The notes beneath the pieces were generated by a model. That model was not told the DNA's origin. It was given only the letters and a program-made list of their open reading frames with translations, and did not search any database. Shown here in pieces: positions 36,910 to 45,198 of a stretch of 64,000 bases of DNA. The position numbers and the translations under genes were made by a program. Origin of the DNA: Caenibius tardaugens NBRC 16725 (GTDB taxonomy: Bacteria; Pseudomonadota; Alphaproteobacteria; Sphingomonadales; Sphingomonadaceae); assembly GCF_003860345.1 (NCBI RefSeq), contig NZ_CP034179.1, positions 3,270,001 through 3,334,000 on the forward strand. Direction: 5' to 3'. Position 1 is the stretch's first letter. Each line of letters opens with the position of its first letter.

Positions 36910-37961
36910 TGTTCTCTCCCCCGATTGTTTTTGATGCTCTCGCGATCATCCAGATAGGATTGTGCGAGTGCACAGGTGCGTTCGATCAACATCGGACCCA
37001 GTTCTTTCGCAGTCTGGGTTTCCGGACGGGTTTGCAGCCATCCGAGATAAGTCGTGCCGCGCAGGAACATGAAGAGCGGCAATAGCGCTTCGTCTCCCGC
37101 AGAGAGGGCGCGTTCGCTGCGGTAGCCTTGGAACAGAGCGTCACGCAGTTGCGGGTATTCCGGTTCGTCGAGATTGAAATAGAGCGCGGTTGCCAGCTCG
37201 AACATGTGCCAGCCATAACCGCAGTCATCGAAATCGATGAGCAGCAGGCGACCTTCATCGTGCAGCAGGTTTTCCGGCACGAAATCTGCGTGGATCAGGC
37301 CAAAGTGTTCGTGTGATCTATCAATTCCGGCCAAATCCTCGCGCGCGGCGGCGCGGGCCCGAAGCAACAACTCGCGCTCCGCTTCATCAAGTTGGCCGAA
37401 TTCCCAGAACTGTCCCCACAGGGGGGCATCGCTGACCAGCCCGACATCGCACCAGCTATGCCGTGTAAACCCTTCTGGAAAGGCTATCTGTGCGGTCCGG
37501 TTGTGCAGCCGCGCGGCCAGTTTTCCGGCATCGTGGAACAGTTGAACTTTCGCCGCGCTGTCGAGGGCGAGGCCGCCTTCCGCAGAGCCGATCGGGGTGC
37601 CGGGGAGCCATGCCAGCATGTCGACCTGCCGTGTTTCGGGAACTGCGTCGATCCGGGCGTGAACCATGATTTCGCCGTTGGTTGCCGGGATGATCGGCGG
37701 CACATCGATGCCGCTGCGGCCGAGTTCCTGCATCCAGTGGAGTTCCGACCACAGCGCAGCGTCAGAGTGATAACCGTAACGATGGATGCGCAAGGCGACT
37801 TTCGTTCCATCGTTACGCAAGGCGCTGAATACCGCATTTTCGCGATATTTGACGAGCGCGATATCGGCGAAATTACCGTCCCACTGGGTCAGCGCCTCGC
37901 GCGCCAGCGCGCCGAGCGCCTCAGCCTGCTCAGCGTCTGACAGGGCATAAAAATCGCTCAT
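36906..37961 (-). CDS. APH-fold (choline/ethanolamine/hydroxylysine kinase-like) phosphotransferase
   Basis: The kinase fold of the aminoglycoside phosphotransferase superfamily is complete: catalytic loop LIHADFVPENLL (Asp226, Asn231) and metal motif LIDFDDCGYG (Asp243). Members phosphorylate hydroxyl groups of small amines (choline, ethanolamine, homoserine, hydroxylysine). It lies between a class III PLP enzyme and an APC permease, all on one transcript. Antibiotic resistance is unlikely in this context. 351 residues. Confidence 0.87.
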   Translation of the reverse strand: MSDFYALSDAEQAEALGALAREALTQWDGNFADIALVKYRENAVFSALRNDGTKVALRIHRYGYHSDAALWSELHWMQELGRSGIDVPPIIPATNGEIMVHARIDAVPETRQVDMLAWLPGTPIGSAEGGLALDSAAKVQLFHDAGKLAARLHNRTAQIAFPEGFTRHSWCDVGLVSDAPLWGQFWEFGQLDEAERELLLRARAAAREDLAGIDRSHEHFGLIHADFVPENLLHDEGRLLLIDFDDCGYGWHMFELATALYFNLDEPEYPQLRDALFQGYRSERALSAGDEALLPLFMFLRGTTYLGWLQTRPETQTAKELGPMLIERTCALAQSYLDDRESIKNNRGREQ

Positions 37962-37978
37962 CGAAGCTTCCTTGCGTA

Positions 37979-39265
37979 TCAGAGGGCAGCCAACGCGTCG
38001 TCGAGCGTGGTCAACAGGACGTCCGCATTCTCTTTCGAGAACACGAGGGGCGGGCGCATTTTCAGAATGTTGTCGTGCCTGCCGATGCGGCTGATCAGCA
38101 CGCCGCGATCGCGCATCAGGTTGATCAGCCGTTTCGCCTTGTCGGGTGCGGGGCTGTTTTGCGCATCGTCGTTCACCAGATCGAGCCCGAAGAACAGGCC
38201 CTGGCTGCGGACGTTGCCGACAACGGGATGGCGCGCTTTCAACTGATCGAGTCCCGATCGCACGTAGGCGCCGACGTTGCGGCAGTTCGCGGCAAGATCC
38301 TCGGTCTCGATCACGTCAAGCACGGCCGAGGCCACCGCCGCGGAGACGGGATTTCCCCCGAAGGTGTTGAAATAATTGGCTGCCCCGCCGAATGCGTCAA
38401 CATGCGCACGTGCCGCCACGAGACCGGCCACGGGATGGCCGTTGCCCATCGGTTTGCCCAGAGTGACGATATCCGGCACCGCATCGGTCAACTGATGGCC
38501 CCACATCGCATCCCCGGTACGGGCAAAACCCGCCTGAACCTCGTCGCAGATGAACAGGCCACCGGCTTCCCGGACGATCCGCACGGCCTGTTCGACATAG
38601 CCGGGAACGCGATCGGGCAGTCCTTCATTGGCGAACAGGGTGTCGATCAGGAGCGCCGCAGGGCGAATGCCGTCTGCCTGCATGGATCGCACGGCCTGTT
38701 CGACCTGACTGGCAAAAACCCGTGCGAGTTCCTCGTCGCTGCGCCCCTGTCTGTCGCGATAGGGATCGGGGATCTGTATCTGGCGCGCGAAAGCGGGCAG
38801 GGGTTCAGGCGTAGGGGAACAGGTGGTCAGCGCCGCCAGCGTTTCCGAATTGCCGTGATAGCTGAAATCACTGACGATGATCCCTGTGCCGCCGGTAACA
38901 TAGCGGGCCATTCGCAGCGCCAGTTCGTTCGCCTCGGTACCGGTGCAGGTAAACATCGCGGCGTCGAGCGAAGGTGCGAAGGTCGCGCAGAGCCGCTCGG
39001 CATAGTTGACGATGCCTTCATGCAGATAACGGGTATGGATGTTGAGTGTCTCAGCCTGGCGGGCGAGTGCCTCGACCACCTGCGGATGGCAATGGCCGAC
39101 ACATGGCACATTATTATACACGTCAAGATAGCGTTTGCCGTCTGCATCATAGAGCCAGACACCTTCGCCGCGCACCAGATGAACCGGTTTGTCATAGAAC
39201 AGGGGGGCATTGCGCCCCATGATGCGATAGCGCCGCTCGAGCAGATGATGGTCGTCGGCGGGCAT
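37979..39265 (-). CDS. Class III PLP enzyme (aminotransferase or amino-alcohol-phosphate phospho-lyase)
   Basis: The fold-type I enzyme has the PLP lysine Lys271 (TLGKPMGNGHPVAG), Asp241 (LFICDEVQAGFARTG) and the GTEANELALRMAR motif. Sequence style and the adjacent kinase resemble ethanolamine-phosphate and phosphohydroxylysine phospho-lyases, which eliminate phosphate and ammonia to give an aldehyde; a standard omega-aminotransferase is the alternative. The ATG at 39265 has GGAG six bases upstream and begins two bases after the stop of a 34-codon ORF. 428 residues. Confidence 0.85.
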   Translation of the reverse strand: MPADDHHLLERRYRIMGRNAPLFYDKPVHLVRGEGVWLYDADGKRYLDVYNNVPCVGHCHPQVVEALARQAETLNIHTRYLHEGIVNYAERLCATFAPSLDAAMFTCTGTEANELALRMARYVTGGTGIIVSDFSYHGNSETLAALTTCSPTPEPLPAFARQIQIPDPYRDRQGRSDEELARVFASQVEQAVRSMQADGIRPAALLIDTLFANEGLPDRVPGYVEQAVRIVREAGGLFICDEVQAGFARTGDAMWGHQLTDAVPDIVTLGKPMGNGHPVAGLVAARAHVDAFGGAANYFNTFGGNPVSAAVASAVLDVIETEDLAANCRNVGAYVRSGLDQLKARHPVVGNVRSQGLFFGLDLVNDDAQNSPAPDKAKRLINLMRDRGVLISRIGRHDNILKMRPPLVFSKENADVLLTTLDDALAAL

Positions 39266-39266
39266 A

Positions 39267-39371
39267 TTATTCTCCACGCGCCGAACGGGCTTGGGACGAG
39301 AACAGGTTCAGCCCGGGCCAGACGAAGGCATTATAGCCCATTACTTCCTGCAAATAGCGGAAATTTCCCAT
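39267..39371 (-). CDS. 34-codon small ORF leading the PLP enzyme-kinase-permease operon
   Basis: MGNFRYLQEVMGYNAFVWPG is followed by LNLFSSQARSARGE and a TAA stop one base before the PLP enzyme ATG. GGGAGAA lies at good spacing upstream, and the ORF's last codons contain the ribosome binding site of the next gene. No membrane helix or signal peptide is visible; it is rich in aromatic residues. It could be a translated leader or a small partner protein. I do not recognise it. Confidence 0.55.
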   Translation of the reverse strand: MGNFRYLQEVMGYNAFVWPGLNLFSSQARSARGE

Positions 39372-39430
39372 TTCAGTTGTTCTCCCAGTTTGCCTGAAAG
39401 CAAACACGTGCGAAAGAATGTGCAATTTTG

Positions 39431-39444
39431 CGTGAAATGTCTAG
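39431..39444. promoter_or_regulatory. Motif CGTGAAATGTCTAG in the PLP operon-SDR divergent region
   Basis: The 14-mer resembles CGTGATATTGTCTAG at 40973-40987 in the marR-aldehyde dehydrogenase gap and the CACGTTGACTAG at 42881-42892 before the TonB receptor. The shared CTAG-ending element may be a regulator half-site or promoter element. The 136-bp gap otherwise holds only the start signals of the flanking genes. Confidence 0.35.
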
Positions 39445-39507
39445 TTTTTAATCGGCGGTGAATCATGTTTCCGATTCCCGCAGGATTGAAGTCAGAGAGG
39501 TGTGATC

Positions 39508-40329
39508 ATGCCGGAACAAGCGTTGAACGTGGGTTCGGAGAAGCCCGTTGTTCTGATTACCGGGGGCGGCAGCGGCATTGGGGCGGCCACGGCGGCGCGA
39601 TTGGCCGCGGGATGGCGGGTGGCCGTTTGCGGCCGTCGGCGCGAGTCCCTCGACGCCGTGTGTAGCGCAGTGGGCGCCAGAGCCTATGTTGCCGATATCG
39701 GCAATCCGGACGTTGCGCGCCAACTGGTGGCTGATGTGGTTGCCGATTACGGCAGGCTTGATGGCCTCGTGCTCAACGCAGGCGTGCTTCAGGCTCTGCC
39801 GTTTGGCGAAACCCCGCTCGAGGCATGGAACCAACAGATTGCGATCAACCTGACCGGCCCGTTCGTGCTGGCGCAGGCGGCGCTCCCCCATCTTTTGAAG
39901 ACCAGGGGGGCCATTGTCGGCGTCAGTTCGGTCGGTGCGACGCAAACGGGGCCGGGTCTTGCGGCCTATTCTGCGTCCAAGGCCGGGTTGAATCTGCTGA
40001 TCAAGTCGATCGCCTATGAACACGCCCGTGACGGATTGCGTGCCAATATCGTTTCGCCGGGCTGGATTCGCACCGAAATGGGTGACGAGGAGATGGCAGC
40101 CATGCACATCGCAGATGATCTCGAGCAGGCTTACGCAAAGGTCAGCGGCGATGTGCCCCAGCGCCGCGCGGGCAGTTCCGAAGAAGCGGCTGAGGCCATT
40201 GCATGGATGCTGTCACCGCACGCGTCGTTCGTTAACGGAACGGAGCTGGTGGTCGATGGCGGCTCGCAGATTGCCAATTCGGGCATGACCTTCTTTGACA
40301 AGATCATGTCCGGGGAATTTGACACATAA
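39508..40329 (+). CDS. Short-chain dehydrogenase/reductase
   Basis: A classical SDR: cofactor loop TGGGSGIG, NAG motif LVLNAGVLQ, catalytic Ser in GVSSVGA and YSASK, then SPGWIRTEMGDEE. The substrate is unknown. GAGAGG precedes the ATG at 39508; a GTG two codons earlier is possible. 273 residues. It is divergent from the PLP enzyme operon and convergent with marR. Confidence 0.9.
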   Translation: MPEQALNVGSEKPVVLITGGGSGIGAATAARLAAGWRVAVCGRRRESLDAVCSAVGARAYVADIGNPDVARQLVADVVADYGRLDGLVLNAGVLQALPFGETPLEAWNQQIAINLTGPFVLAQAALPHLLKTRGAIVGVSSVGATQTGPGLAAYSASKAGLNLLIKSIAYEHARDGLRANIVSPGWIRTEMGDEEMAAMHIADDLEQAYAKVSGDVPQRRAGSSEEAAEAIAWMLSPHASFVNGTELVVDGGSQIANSGMTFFDKIMSGEFDT

Positions 40330-40360
40330 GGTGCATGCACCCGAAACGTGCATGCACCTT
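40328..40360. terminator. Bidirectional hairpin terminator between SDR and marR genes
   Basis: A perfect 13-bp stem (AAGGTGCATGCAC at 40328-40340 with its complement at 40348-40360) and 7-nt loop overlaps the SDR stop codon and ends 6 bp before the marR stop. Only two Ts follow on either strand, so efficiency is uncertain. Confidence 0.65.
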
Positions 40361-40366
40361 CCGATT

Positions 40367-40846
40367 TCAGTAAATGGCCAGTTCCTGGGTCAGTTTCCTG
40401 AGCAGGCCATTGAGCTGGTTGATCTCATCCGTGCTGAATTGCGCGAAGGCCTGCTTCATGATCCGCGAGGCGATTTCCGAGGCGGCGCGCCCCGCTGCCT
40501 CTCCCTTGGGGGTGATCGATACGACAGTGACGCGCCGGTCAGCCGAACTCTGTTCGCTGGTGACCAGGCCATCGGCATTCATCCGTTGAATGATTTTGGT
40601 CATGGTCGAAAGCTTGACGATCGAGTGGTCTGAAATCTCGCTCACGCTCGCTCTGGTCTTGCTGTGCAGGACCATCAGCACGCGCCAGCGGGGGATGTCG
40701 AGACCGACAGTGGCGAGCGCCCTTTCCAGGATCAGCATATATTGCCGATCTGCGCGCGCGAGCCAGTAGAACGGCCATTCGAGAAATTCGAATTCGTAGT
40801 TTGCATTTTCCGGAGATGATTGAATCTTGGATGGCTGTACGCTCAT
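40367..40846 (-). CDS. iacR: MarR-family transcriptional regulator, IacR-like
   Basis: The 159-residue winged-helix regulator has the MarR core: WRVLMVLHSKTRASVSEISDH, recognition helix region KLSTMTKIIQRMNADGLVTSEQ and wing DRRVTVVSITPKG. MarR proteins are usually repressors released by small aromatic acids; IacR of known iac clusters responds to indole-3-acetate. It is divergent from the aldehyde dehydrogenase gene, and the shared 288-bp region holds a perfect palindrome. Start at 40846 chosen; a longer frame lacks support. The iacR name rests on the linked iac genes. Confidence 0.82.
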   Translation of the reverse strand: MSVQPSKIQSSPENANYEFEFLEWPFYWLARADRQYMLILERALATVGLDIPRWRVLMVLHSKTRASVSEISDHSIVKLSTMTKIIQRMNADGLVTSEQSSADRRVTVVSITPKGEAAGRAASEIASRIMKQAFAQFSTDEINQLNGLLRKLTQELAIY

Positions 40847-40969
40847 CGAGGGGTACCTTTTTGTTCTATTCGCGGGCCCGATGGCCGGTGAGACGCGATC
40901 AGGCAAATATCAGCGGATATTGCCTCAAGCGTCGTTGAGCGTTCCTGTTGTGCGGGATTGTTTTTCCAT

Positions 40970-40987
40970 TCACGTGATATTGTCTAG
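40970..40987. promoter_or_regulatory. Palindrome TCACGTGA and CTAG motif upstream of marR
   Basis: TCACGTGA (40970-40977) is an 8-bp perfect palindrome continuing into TATTGTCTAG. It lies about 125 bp upstream of the marR start codon, in a zone where a weak promoter TTGCAA-17-TAGACA can be read on the minus strand. Autoregulation of marR through this site is a guess. Confidence 0.3.
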
Positions 40988-41074
40988 GCAATGCACGTAA
41001 ATCTTGCAAGGTGGGTCGCACAGGCTTCTTTCTTGTCTGCGAGATTTTTCGACGGAAATCACTCTGGCGCCATA

Positions 41075-41105
41075 ACTTGAATATTCAAGTGAAGAATGTA
41101 GATTG
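41075..41105 (+). promoter_or_regulatory. Promoter with 16-bp palindromic operator for aldehyde dehydrogenase gene
   Basis: ACTTGAATATTCAAGT (41075-41090) is a perfect 16-bp palindrome. It contains the predicted -35 TTGAAT (41077-41082), which is 17 bp from the -10 AGATTG (41100-41105); the gene starts at 41135. An operator covering the -35 is typical for repression. A related palindrome lies before the TonB receptor, and a near match lies at iacH. Confidence 0.7.
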
Positions 41106-41134
41106 TCTGCGATTCGATTTGGTGGAGAGGCAGG

Positions 41135-42637
41135 ATGCAAAATAGTGCTGATCAACGCGCGTTGCTGGGTGAGGCCGCCCGGCGGTTTGTAACCAAACCG
41201 CTCAGGATGATGATCAACGGGCAATGGTGCGACGCGTCATCCGGTGAACGGCGTGACGTGATCGACCCGGCAACCGGGCTCGTGGTGACGTCTGTCCCGG
41301 CAGGCGGTAAAGCTGATATCGATCGTGCGGTCACGGCAGCGCGTTCCGCGTTTGAAGGGGCCTGGCGCGGGGTCGGTCCGTCCATGCGTGAACGCCTGCT
41401 TCTCAAACTTGCGGATCTGGTCGAGCAACACGCTGACGAACTGGCTGAGCTGGAGACCATCGATAACGGAAAACTGCTGAGTTTTTCCCGGCATGGCGAT
41501 CTGCAGCTTGCGATGGATTCCCTGCGCTACAACGCCGGTTGGGCGACCAAGATCGAAGGGCGCACCATCGATCCTTCGTTTGCCTATGTTCCCGGTATGC
41601 GGTTTTCGGCGCAGACATTGCGTGAACCGGTCGGCGTTGTCGGCCAAATCATTCCCTGGAATTTCCCGCTGGTCATGGCGGTTTGGAAGATTGCCCCCGC
41701 TCTGGCTGCCGGTTGTACCGTCGTGCTCAAGCCGGCGGAAGATACCCCGCTCACGGCATTGCGATTGGGTGAGCTGATTTGTGAAGCCGGATTCCCTGAT
41801 GGCGTGGTGAATATCGTAACGGGTGACGGCACGGCCGGGGCGGCGCTGGTCGACCATCTGGATATCGACAAGATTGCTTTCACCGGGTCGACAGAGGTAG
41901 GGCAGGCCATCCAGCGCAAGGCCGCCGACACGATGAAGCGCATTTCGCTGGAACTTGGCGGAAAGTCGCCTGTCGTGATCCTCAAGGACGCCGATGTGGG
42001 ACAGGCCATCCAGGGCGCGGCGCAAGCGGTGTTTTTCAATCACGGTCAGGTTTGCACGGCGGGGTCGCGATTGTTCGTCGAACGCCCGATTTATGACGCG
42101 GTCGTGGAAGGACTGGGCCAGGTTGCCAGTTCATTCAAGCTCGGATCGGGCTTCTCGCCCGACAGCATGATGGGCCCGCTGGTGTCTCACCGTCATCGCG
42201 AACGCGTGCTGTCCTTCATCGAAAAGGGACGGGATGAAGGGGGCGAACTGATCGCCGGTGGGCAATGCGTGAACGAACAGGGCTGGTTCCTGCAACCGGC
42301 CGTGTTCGCCAACACGCAGCCAAGCGCCACGATCTTTCGGGAAGAGATTTTCGGCCCCGTCCTGTCCGTCACGCCCTTTGATGGTGACGAGGCGGGCCTG
42401 TCGCTGGCGAACGATACCCGCTTCGGTCTTGGCGCCAGCGTTTTCAGTAATGACCTTGCTCGCGTGCAGCGTTTCACGCGCGGGTTCCGTGCTGGCATTG
42501 TCTGGGTCAATGCGCATAACCTGCTTGATCCAGCCGTGCCATTCGGAGGGGTGCGGATGTCCGGCTTTGGTAAGGAACTGGGGCATTCGGCGCTCGACCT
42601 CTACACCGAGGAAAAGTCGATTATCATGCCGATCTAG
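41135..42637 (+). CDS. NAD(P)-dependent aldehyde dehydrogenase (probable indole-3-acetaldehyde/phenylacetaldehyde type)
   Basis: A 500-residue ALDH superfamily enzyme with cofactor region IIPWNFPLVMAVWKIAPALA, general base Glu273 (LELGGKSP) and nucleophile Cys307 (NHGQVCTAGSR). It is close in style to FeaB/ALDH1-type enzymes that oxidise arylacetaldehydes. Its position beside the IacR-like regulator and under the same operator type as the iac operon suggests conversion of indole-3-acetaldehyde to indole-3-acetate; it could also serve the aldehyde from the phospho-lyase operon. GGAGAGG precedes the ATG. Confidence 0.88.
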   Translation: MQNSADQRALLGEAARRFVTKPLRMMINGQWCDASSGERRDVIDPATGLVVTSVPAGGKADIDRAVTAARSAFEGAWRGVGPSMRERLLLKLADLVEQHADELAELETIDNGKLLSFSRHGDLQLAMDSLRYNAGWATKIEGRTIDPSFAYVPGMRFSAQTLREPVGVVGQIIPWNFPLVMAVWKIAPALAAGCTVVLKPAEDTPLTALRLGELICEAGFPDGVVNIVTGDGTAGAALVDHLDIDKIAFTGSTEVGQAIQRKAADTMKRISLELGGKSPVVILKDADVGQAIQGAAQAVFFNHGQVCTAGSRLFVERPIYDAVVEGLGQVASSFKLGSGFSPDSMMGPLVSHRHRERVLSFIEKGRDEGGELIAGGQCVNEQGWFLQPAVFANTQPSATIFREEIFGPVLSVTPFDGDEAGLSLANDTRFGLGASVFSNDLARVQRFTRGFRAGIVWVNAHNLLDPAVPFGGVRMSGFGKELGHSALDLYTEEKSIIMPI

Positions 42638-42707
42638 GTTATGGTTCGGGGCGGCGTGTGGCGGTTTCCGGCCGGCCATCACCCGTACCCCTTTGCAGAT
42701 GGCGCAG

Positions 42708-42740
42708 CGCCTCTGCCCGCTTGTCGGGCGGAGGCGTTTT
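42708..42740 (+). terminator. Rho-independent terminator after the aldehyde dehydrogenase gene
   Basis: A 12-bp stem with one wobble (CGCCTCTGCCCG at 42708-42719 with 42725-42736) and a 5-nt loop is followed by TTTT. It lies in the 304-bp gap before the TonB receptor, which otherwise contains only the promoter/operator at its right end. Confidence 0.8.
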
Positions 42741-42871
42741 GCTTTCGTGGACTGCCGCCGGATGGCTGCACCCGGTGCATATGCGGCGGCCCTCCGGCGA
42801 CCGCGTATTCGTGCGGGATTCCCGGCTAAGTGTATCAATGCAAACCTCAAATAATAAAGTTGCAAATTTAG

Positions 42872-42913
42872 GTGAATATTCACGTTGACTAGGAGGTAAA
42901 TCGGCGTAGATTG
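42872..42913 (+). promoter_or_regulatory. Promoter with 12-bp palindromic operator for TonB receptor gene
   Basis: GTGAATATTCAC (42872-42883) is a perfect palindrome ending one base before a predicted -35 TTGACT (42885-42890). The -10 AGATTG (42908-42913) is 17 bp on and is identical to the -10 of the aldehyde dehydrogenase promoter. The gene starts at 42942 after a GGGAGGA ribosome binding site. Confidence 0.7.
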
Positions 42914-42941
42914 AGTCCATAAGGAAAATGGGAGGACTCAG

Positions 42942-45152
42942 ATGGAGGCATACAAAAGCTTCTGTTCGCTCGGTGTATTGGCTTTGGCACAGGCTTTCGC
43001 GACACAGGGCATGGCGCAGGAAGTCGCTTCACCCGCCAGCACGGCAGGTGTCGGTGAAATCGTCGTAACCGCGCAGAAACGATCGCAGAATGTCCAGGAT
43101 GTGGGCATGGCGGTGAGCGCGCTTGATGAAACGGCGGCCAATGCGGTCAGTACGGCGGGGATCGCATCGCTGGCCAGCTATCTCCCCAGCCTGCAGGTTT
43201 CCAACTACAGCCCCACGATCACCATCTTCAACGTGCGTGGCGTGTCGCAGAATGACTTTGCAGACTCGCAGGAGTCACCGATCGCATTCTATGTCGATGG
43301 CGTATACATTTCGGCTATGGGCGGCATTTCCGGCCAGATGTACGATCTCGAGCGCGTGGAAGTATTGCGCGGGCCGCAGGGCACCCTGTTCGGGCGGAAC
43401 GCGACAGGCGGCCTGATTCAGGCGATTACGGCCAAACCCACCGATTATCTTGATGGTTATGTGCAGGCCACGATTGGCAGCTATGGCCAGTTCTCTGCCG
43501 AAGCGGCGATCGGTGGCCCGCTGTCCGATCATCTGCGGGCGCGCGTTTCGCTCATCGCCAATCGTGGCGGAGCGTACATTCGCAACGCGACGGGCCCGGA
43601 TCTGGGTGGCCAGCGCAATTATGGCGCGCGTGTCCAGCTTGCGGGCGATGTCGGTGCCAATGGCAAGTTCCAGCTCAAGTACCAGTATTTGCGCAACGAT
43701 CATGAACGCAACGGCGGCCTTTATTCGCATGCTGCTGCGGTGCCCGATTCAGACGGTTTGGGCACGTTTGTGGGTGCCAACGAGAATCCGTACGGCACCT
43801 GCAACGGGTGTGATGTCTTCGGATATCGCCAGTCGGGCGGCCCGTTCTCGGTGGCATTCGATGGTCCCAACTACTTCAATCGGACCTACCACGACGTCAC
43901 GCTGAATTATGAGCATGAACTGGGTGCGGTTACCCTGACATCCATCACGGACTATCAGCACCTGCGCAAGTCTTACGGCGAAGATGCGGATATGTCGCCT
44001 GCGCCGATCTTCAAATATCCGACAGCCCAGAAGCTCGATCAGTTTTCGCAGGAATTGCGCCTTGCGGGTAATAGCGACCGGTTGCATTGGGTCGTCGGCG
44101 GATATGCCATCTGGATCGACAGCCTGAACGATTACGACACGGACCTTTCGGCTCTGGGTATGCGGGAGATCTACGGCGGCAAGCTGAAGACCAGTTCGCT
44201 CGCGGCTTTTGGGCAACTGGAGTTCAAGGCGACCGATCTTTTCACCCTGATTGGCGGTCTGCGCTATTCCAAAGACGTCAAGAAGTACGACTTCCATCAC
44301 GCCGAAAACGGGGTTGTCGATCTGATCTTCAACAAGTCGACCGTGGGCGATCTGGCACGAAATTCCGCAGGGCAGTGGTCGTGGAAAGCGCAGCTTAACG
44401 TGACGCCGAACGAGAACATGCTGCTTTACGCGGGCGTTAACCGCGGGACGAAGAGCGGGGGGTTTGGCACGCCAGCCTTCTTTACCAGCGATCTGGACTC
44501 CATCCCGTTCAAGCCGGAGGTTCTGACCAACTACGAAGCGGGTCTGAAGCTCACGTTTCTGGATGGTCGTGCCCACTTCAACACGTCGGCTTTCTATTAC
44601 GACTACAAGAATTATCAGGCGTTCCAGCTGGTTAATTTGGCACTCGCGGTGTCCAATAAGCAGGCGCGGGTGAAAGGTATCGAATTCCAGGCTGATGTGC
44701 GCCCTGCCGATGGCTTGTCGCTGAGTGGCTTTGCCACCGTGCTCGATACCAGGATCAAGGATGTGGCCCTGCCGGGCGGGCGGATTGCCGACACCAAGAT
44801 GCCACAGGCACCTGAATTCAGTGCCGGGTTCTCGATTGACTACACGGTTCAGGTCGGCGGGGGCAATCTCAAGCTGGGAACGAACTGGAAATACGATTCC
44901 TCGCAGTATTTCTCGACGTTCAATGCGCTGGTCGATCGTGAACCGTCGCACTTCATCGGCAATGCCCGCATATCCTATGAATTGGGCAGCCTGCCGCTCG
45001 AGATTGCCGTGTTCGCGAACAACGTCACGGATAAGGAATACAGGGTGTACAACCTCGATCTGTCGGGGCCGTTCGGGTTTACCCAGCAGACGTTTGCCAA
45101 GCCGCGTACTTTCGGCGCATCGCTGACCTACAAGATCGGGGATCATCGTTGA
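42942..45152 (+). CDS. TonB-dependent outer-membrane receptor of the auxin locus
   Basis: The 736-residue receptor has a signal peptide, TonB-box region GEIVVTAQKRSQ, plug motifs (LQVSNYSPTITIFNVRGVSQ, VEVLRGPQGTLFGRNATGG) and a C-terminal barrel. It lies between the aldehyde dehydrogenase and the iac operon, and its promoter carries the same palindrome type, so uptake of an indolic or auxin-related compound (perhaps a conjugate) is inferred. It is related to, but distinct from, the receptor at 27.9-30.1 kb. Confidence 0.9.
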   Translation: MEAYKSFCSLGVLALAQAFATQGMAQEVASPASTAGVGEIVVTAQKRSQNVQDVGMAVSALDETAANAVSTAGIASLASYLPSLQVSNYSPTITIFNVRGVSQNDFADSQESPIAFYVDGVYISAMGGISGQMYDLERVEVLRGPQGTLFGRNATGGLIQAITAKPTDYLDGYVQATIGSYGQFSAEAAIGGPLSDHLRARVSLIANRGGAYIRNATGPDLGGQRNYGARVQLAGDVGANGKFQLKYQYLRNDHERNGGLYSHAAAVPDSDGLGTFVGANENPYGTCNGCDVFGYRQSGGPFSVAFDGPNYFNRTYHDVTLNYEHELGAVTLTSITDYQHLRKSYGEDADMSPAPIFKYPTAQKLDQFSQELRLAGNSDRLHWVVGGYAIWIDSLNDYDTDLSALGMREIYGGKLKTSSLAAFGQLEFKATDLFTLIGGLRYSKDVKKYDFHHAENGVVDLIFNKSTVGDLARNSAGQWSWKAQLNVTPNENMLLYAGVNRGTKSGGFGTPAFFTSDLDSIPFKPEVLTNYEAGLKLTFLDGRAHFNTSAFYYDYKNYQAFQLVNLALAVSNKQARVKGIEFQADVRPADGLSLSGFATVLDTRIKDVALPGGRIADTKMPQAPEFSAGFSIDYTVQVGGGNLKLGTNWKYDSSQYFSTFNALVDREPSHFIGNARISYELGSLPLEIAVFANNVTDKEYRVYNLDLSGPFGFTQQTFAKPRTFGASLTYKIGDHR

Positions 45153-45163
45153 TGTAACCACTT

Positions 45164-45198
45164 TGCGGTCGGCCATGCTTGCGCGCTGGCCGACCGCA
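45164..45198 (+). terminator. Terminator-like hairpin after TonB receptor gene
   Basis: A perfect 12-bp stem TGCGGTCGGCCA/TGGCCGACCGCA with an 11-nt loop begins 11 bp after the stop codon. No T run follows, so it may stop RNA decay or assist Rho rather than terminate alone. Confidence 0.5.

Noticed and set aside
36906-37961. Aminoglycoside resistance gene
   Set aside because: The APH fold is shared by many metabolic kinases; the operon with a PLP enzyme and permease points to metabolism.
37979-40329. Operator of the KTGAMTATTCAM type before the PLP enzyme operon
   Set aside because: No palindrome of this type is present in the 39372-39507 gap; only the weaker CTAG element was kept.
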